From positions 1-23,650 of IMG/VR virus record IMGVR_UViG_3300046007_006128: a DNA stretch of 23,650 bases, one strand, 5' to 3'. The position numbers were made by a program, and so were the translations under genes. The notes under the pieces are model-generated. The model was not told the DNA's origin. It worked only from the letters and a program-made list of their open reading frames with translations, and searched no databases. Source of the stretch: a virus. This document shows, in pieces, positions 20,601 to 23,650 of the stretch (the first letter of the stretch is position 1; the number at the start of each line of letters is the position of its first letter).

Positions 20601-21441
20601 CCTTAATGAATTTTTTAGCAATAAATTTAAAAATGCTGTGCCTAATGCTCCATTTAAAAAGGACTGGTATCAGCTAGCCATCAAGCGGCTGATGAAATAC
20701 GCCGCAGATAACGACTATGACCAGATCGCCTTAGTCGGGCCTGAGGAACAGATCCGCCGTGGCAGCCTTGGAACCTATGTTGATGGCCTGACCTTTGAAA
20801 AGAATAAGGATGGCTCCATCAAATTGCTGGCCGAGAAGGGTGAGTCGGTGGTCTTGGATAAGACCGTCAAGCCTGAAGATCTTGAGCTTTATGTCGGCAA
20901 GAATGTGGCCAAGAAGATCCTAAGCACTGAGGACGTAGACGGGACGCTTACTGGGGACGATCTGATGATCGGCGGGGAAGGGATGCGCCAATACTACGGC
21001 CGCAGCTATCCGGACTCAATCAACCGGATCGGCAAGAAGTACAACGCCAATATTGAGAAGCGTGATCACATCCTCAAAGAGTTTGATTCAAAAGATGTTG
21101 AAACAATACCGACCGGGGAAGCGGATCGGTTTGGCAGGGAAATGATGGCCTATGGAGTTAAAGACCCCGAGACAGACGAATATATTTCGTTTGAGTATGA
21201 CTTTGAGAAAGCCTTGTCTGAGGCCAATAAGAAAGCGCCTCGTACTTCCATGTGGTTTATGGACCTACCGGCAAACCTAAAATCCGATGTGAAGATTGGC
21301 CAGCCCTACAAAAAGGGTGGCGCAGTCAAAATGCAACGAGGCGGCCCAATCATCGCCCCGTTTAACACCGTTCCAGACGTAACAGATGCGGGAAATTTAA
21401 TTAACTTTTCCCTCCAACAGGAGCTAAAACGCTATGCCTGA
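17617..21441 (+). CDS. Large polyvalent protein, virion-linked, inserted between terL and portal
   Basis: This 1274-residue protein has an ATG at 17617 with GGGGAG five bases upstream, overlapping the previous stop by one base. Residues about 55-345 form a conserved-looking domain (KVTQSDRTRVGGGNIGG, then VVHRPDLHPGFPYLLTGED). A Gly-rich spacer region (about 350-600) carries GGSV, KAGGAVQMRDGG and similar motifs. Residues about 885-1260 hold the domain I recall from large polyvalent phage proteins: EEIQSDWHQ (932-940), APFKKDWYQLAIKRLMKYAA (1010-1029), then GGEGMRQYYG (1119-1128). The end has KKGGAVKMQRGGPI. The activity of that domain is not established. It is probably packaged in or associated with the virion. 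Confidence 0.75.
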   Translation: MPIKAALTIGAKGAGKVAKATDQEALVEAAKAADRAAAGRRAADVAKATEPMKISEALGNLNVEGKGKLKVTQSDRTRVGGGNIGGAMFSGLQQVDPFYEGLVWGVGEKGTASKMIGQSDPFTFWSTILGAEDQLKSNPLVFNKLRKGFTDAMKEGKLTKELEKKINHNLALTFGEGAEIRDPKIWQKADTFEKRAALADIMLGKGIPPSKGGVALGGEKSGKGVIFRPTDILKQETEPLLLHPEHGGDVPTFAVGPRLFNLEGNVVHRPDLHPGFPYLLTGEDTGMVFKPGEAEKIMRDYAQRLKDQGKARIGYYEWTLGEKGKGLPTQDINEEYLTYLQKQGMAEGGPVEDQDLSLEGVIAAGEKDREGITDEALFYLNQELREKISQLRAGQIGGSELQKFFPNYSSFEIERMFGFTDTESAKNPEITNPSSKREEFERTIDISNALNRELAEDQSRGLWYPNLASRKRRGEIFAQGGSVGSPEGIPSMVSDLEAQYQAYKAGGAVQMRDGGTPITDEISGMLPALDPNQESYGSPTFEATKFIASQIPKALVSPFVGAYKTVTSGKFGTQEGIKAGEKAMEEFMLPSGELSPEAAEKVGQFGKFMEELETKYKLPPIMPEVFGPVTGSLTGMGPQARSIAGKAGTAVKEAVSEVPPLPVGLSIEPVGKPIAEVIKPGKVKVPATDLGFYSPIEKALENSPRKAGPGQAFINDIMKFSPSSGELEGTGIIDWLKTQKNVTKQDVLDYLSGNKIEIQETVRGTILTPDERLRLNDINRLISKGEYVPLEEEKWFEATKARLQEFKEPKYESENLILPGGKNYREIVLSLPEVKNAPIDSGKSAATMLFEREMMEKYGGQDFPSVYQKLTPNEIDKYDMYVREDINSRKTESILQDKRNNFQSSHFPEKNILAHMRTQDMNIGGKKTLVVEEIQSDWHQEGREKGYKPNDLQNMKLPKNYSVKQDASSNENPYAVFDEQGNPLTAGFHKDKESALNEFFSNKFKNAVPNAPFKKDWYQLAIKRLMKYAADNDYDQIALVGPEEQIRRGSLGTYVDGLTFEKNKDGSIKLLAEKGESVVLDKTVKPEDLELYVGKNVAKKILSTEDVDGTLTGDDLMIGGEGMRQYYGRSYPDSINRIGKKYNANIEKRDHILKEFDSKDVETIPTGEADRFGREMMAYGVKDPETDEYISFEYDFEKALSEANKKAPRTSMWFMDLPANLKSDVKIGQPYKKGGAVKMQRGGPIIAPFNTVPDVTDAGNLINFSLQQELKRYA

Positions 21442-23650
21442 AATGCCAATAGACCCGGAGTTCGGGCGCTTTATTCAAGGCTTAAAGACCACGCCCGATG
21501 GCGGTGCGGTCGTTGAGCTGACAGAAGAAATCACTCAGGTTGAGGAAATGCCTGACGGATCGGCTGTGGTGAACCTGAGCGATCAGTTTACCGGCCCGAT
21601 GGAGTCTAAAGACTTCTATGAGAATTTGGCCGACTCCTATGATCTGACTGAGCTTAATTCTATTTCGATGCGCTACCTCGACCTTATCAAAAAAGATAAG
21701 GAAGCAAGGGAAAAGAGAGATAAGCAATACGAGGAGGGCATTCGCCGGACAGGCTTAGGTGATGACGCCCCCGGCGGAGCGCAGTTCATGGGCGCTTCCC
21801 GAGTGGTTCACCCCGTGATGGCTGAGGCTTGCGTGGACTTTGCTGCCCGGGCGATTAAAGAACTATTCCCGCCTGATGGCCCTGCCAGAACCAAGATCTT
21901 GGGTGAGGTCGATCAAACTAAGACTGAAATTGCCGAGCGCAAGAGGGATTACATCAACTGGCAACTAACCGAGCAGATTGAAGAATTTAGGGATGAGCAG
22001 GAGCAATTACTGACTCAACTGCCCCTTGGCGGCTCTCAATATATGAAGCTCTGGTACGACGAGGAAAAAAAGCGCCCCTGCGCAGAGTTCGTGCCCATAG
22101 ATAACATTCTAATTCCTTTTGCCGCGGCTAACTTCTATACCGCCCAGCGGGTCTCGGAAATTCAAGACATCACGGAATGGGAGTTCAAGCGCCGTATCGA
22201 CCGAGGTCTATACCGAGATATTGATTTTGTGCGGGCCACCATGGAGCCGGTCGAGACTGCGGCTGAGAAGGCTACAAACAAGATTGAGGGCAAGAAGTTT
22301 GAGGATAACGAGGACGGTTTACGGCGGGTGTTTCATATCTATACCTACCTGACGCTTGATGACGATCCGTATAGCAAAGGACAAAACGCCCCCTACATCC
22401 TGATGATTGACGACCTTGAGCATGAGGTCATCGGTCTTTATCGGAACTGGGAAGAGGGCGATGAGACCATGACCAAGCTGGACTGGCTCATAGAGTTCAA
22501 ATTCATCCCTTGGCGTGGAGCCTATGCAATTGGTCTGCCCCACCTCATCGGAGGCTTGTCGGCCGCTCTTACCGGGGCGCTGCGGGCTTTGCTGGACACT
22601 GCGCATATCAATAACTCGGCGACCATGCTCAAGATAAAGGGAGCCAAGATCTCTGGGCAGTCCCAGCAGGTTGATGTCACCCAAGTAACCGAGATTGAGG
22701 GTGCGCCGGGGGTAGACGATATCCGCAAGATCGCTATGCCGATGCCATTTAACCCGCCTTCCCCGGTTCTGTATCAGCTTTTGGGATGGCTTACGAGCGC
22801 CGCCAAAGGGGTCGTGACGACCGCGGAAGAGAAGATTTCGGACATCGGGCAAAACACTCCGGTGGGTACGACTCAGGCCCTAATTGAGCAAGGTGCCGCG
22901 GTTTTCTCTGCGATCCATGCCCGTTTACACGACAGTCAACGTCGGGTCCTGATGGTCCTCGGACGGATAAATCGGTGGTATCTAGACGATCAAAGGAAGG
23001 GTGACATCGTTGAGGAGCTTCCGGTTCAACGGGAAGACTTCAAGCGCAATAGCGACGTAGTGCCGGTCTCTGATCCGCACATCTTCTCGGAAACCCAGCG
23101 GATATCCCAGATGCAGGCAGTCCTGCAGATGGCCTCTGCCTATCCGCAATTCTTTGATCAGCGGGTGGTGGTGTCTCGGATGCTCAAACAGTTAAAGGTT
23201 CCCAACGTCAACGAGCTCATGCCCACGGCGCCAACGACCGATGAGATATCGGCCGCTGAGGAAAATGCCGCTATGGCTTTGGGTAAGACCGCCTACGCCT
23301 ACCCGCGGCAGGATCAGATTGCCCATATCCATACCCACCTGAGTTTTGCCCTCGACCCGGCCTTGGGATCTAACCCGATCATGGCCAAGCAGTTGATTCC
23401 TCAGGTCTTGGAGCACGTTAAGCAACACATGGTCCTTTGGTACACCAACCGGATGAACGGCTATGTGCCAATGGATCAGGCCAAGTATGAGGATATGCCA
23501 GAGGTCATGGGGGTAGATCACCAGATCGCCATGGCCGCAGACAACGTAAAGGCCGAAAGCCAGCAGATTTTTGGTTCTCTGATGCCCATGCTCCAGCAGC
23601 TCATCCAGATGAATCAGCAGTTTGCCCAGCAGGCTATGCAGGCACCCTTC
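21434..23650 (+). CDS. Portal protein (3' partial)
   Basis: An open frame of 739 codons from ATG 21434 to the window end, with no stop. It overlaps the previous gene by eight bases (AGGAG about 11 bases upstream). It contains ASRVVHPVMAEACVDFAARA, IKELFPPDGPARTKILGEV and LPLGGSQYMKLWYDEEKKRP, which I recognise as the conserved blocks of podophage-type portal proteins. The clip/stem region follows (EEKISDIGQNTPVGTTQALI), then a long helical, Gln/Met-rich end. As a dodecamer it forms the DNA entry channel and docks TerL. The C-terminus is cut off by the window end. Confidence 0.9.
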   Translation, partial: MPEMPIDPEFGRFIQGLKTTPDGGAVVELTEEITQVEEMPDGSAVVNLSDQFTGPMESKDFYENLADSYDLTELNSISMRYLDLIKKDKEAREKRDKQYEEGIRRTGLGDDAPGGAQFMGASRVVHPVMAEACVDFAARAIKELFPPDGPARTKILGEVDQTKTEIAERKRDYINWQLTEQIEEFRDEQEQLLTQLPLGGSQYMKLWYDEEKKRPCAEFVPIDNILIPFAAANFYTAQRVSEIQDITEWEFKRRIDRGLYRDIDFVRATMEPVETAAEKATNKIEGKKFEDNEDGLRRVFHIYTYLTLDDDPYSKGQNAPYILMIDDLEHEVIGLYRNWEEGDETMTKLDWLIEFKFIPWRGAYAIGLPHLIGGLSAALTGALRALLDTAHINNSATMLKIKGAKISGQSQQVDVTQVTEIEGAPGVDDIRKIAMPMPFNPPSPVLYQLLGWLTSAAKGVVTTAEEKISDIGQNTPVGTTQALIEQGAAVFSAIHARLHDSQRRVLMVLGRINRWYLDDQRKGDIVEELPVQREDFKRNSDVVPVSDPHIFSETQRISQMQAVLQMASAYPQFFDQRVVVSRMLKQLKVPNVNELMPTAPTTDEISAAEENAAMALGKTAYAYPRQDQIAHIHTHLSFALDPALGSNPIMAKQLIPQVLEHVKQHMVLWYTNRMNGYVPMDQAKYEDMPEVMGVDHQIAMAADNVKAESQQIFGSLMPMLQQLIQMNQQFAQQAMQAPF

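Overview
This window is part of the genome of a tailed double-stranded DNA phage of a Gram-negative bacterium. It carries small and large terminase subunits, a portal protein, and virion-type proteins with glycine-rich segments. It also has a replication and recombination module and a long run of tightly packed small genes that overlap by 1 to 20 bases. The Gram-negative host is inferred from good Shine-Dalgarno sequences and from an exported Rap1a/Tai-like protein. I cannot name the host genus. I see no integrase, DNA polymerase, capsid, tail-tube or recognisable endolysin gene, so part of the genome lies outside the window.

Layout. (1) 1-4100, plus strand: the end of a late structural operon, with one partial and two complete large virion-type proteins, closed by an intrinsic terminator at 4153-4176. 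(2) 7428-4158, minus strand: an early operon of eight overlapping genes. In order of transcription they are a small acidic protein, an SSB-like protein with an acidic tail ending in IPF, a PD-(D/E)XK-like nuclease, a Trp-rich membrane protein, a conserved unknown, a RecB/Cas4-like exonuclease and two small unknowns. (3) 7429-7544: a divergent control region with an operator-like palindrome. (4) 7545-12631, plus strand: a Cro/YdaS-like regulator, a DUF1376-type replication initiator, a DnaB-like helicase, RusA, an HNH-like protein and about ten small proteins, several of them membrane-bound or exported. (5) 12632-15231: two further operator/promoter regions, a conserved phage protein, a SprT-like metallopeptidase and small unknown genes. 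(6) 15232-23650: a non-coding gap, then terS, terL, a small winged-helix protein, a 1274-residue polyvalent protein and the portal protein, which runs off the end.

The main unexpected structure is a family of roughly 11-bp tandem repeats with consensus near AACCGNCGGTT. It occurs in three places: inside the linker-coding part of the replication initiator gene, with an A/T-rich stretch between two arrays; in the gap at 14981-15024, with an exact 11-bp period; and near the 5' end of terS. The first resembles the lambda arrangement, with iterons inside the initiator gene, and is my candidate replication origin. The second main observation is a 17-bp imperfect palindrome (near TSTAACTNNNAAWTACA) present once in each of three promoter gaps. 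These are probably operators of the phage's own small HTH repressor.

Many starts were moved downstream of the longest possible open frame because of clear Shine-Dalgarno sites and 4-bp stop/start overlaps. Three genes too short for common length cut-offs were added by direct reading (5965-6132, 7267-7428, 14387-14554), and the real start of a 39-residue membrane protein (10756-10875) was assigned.
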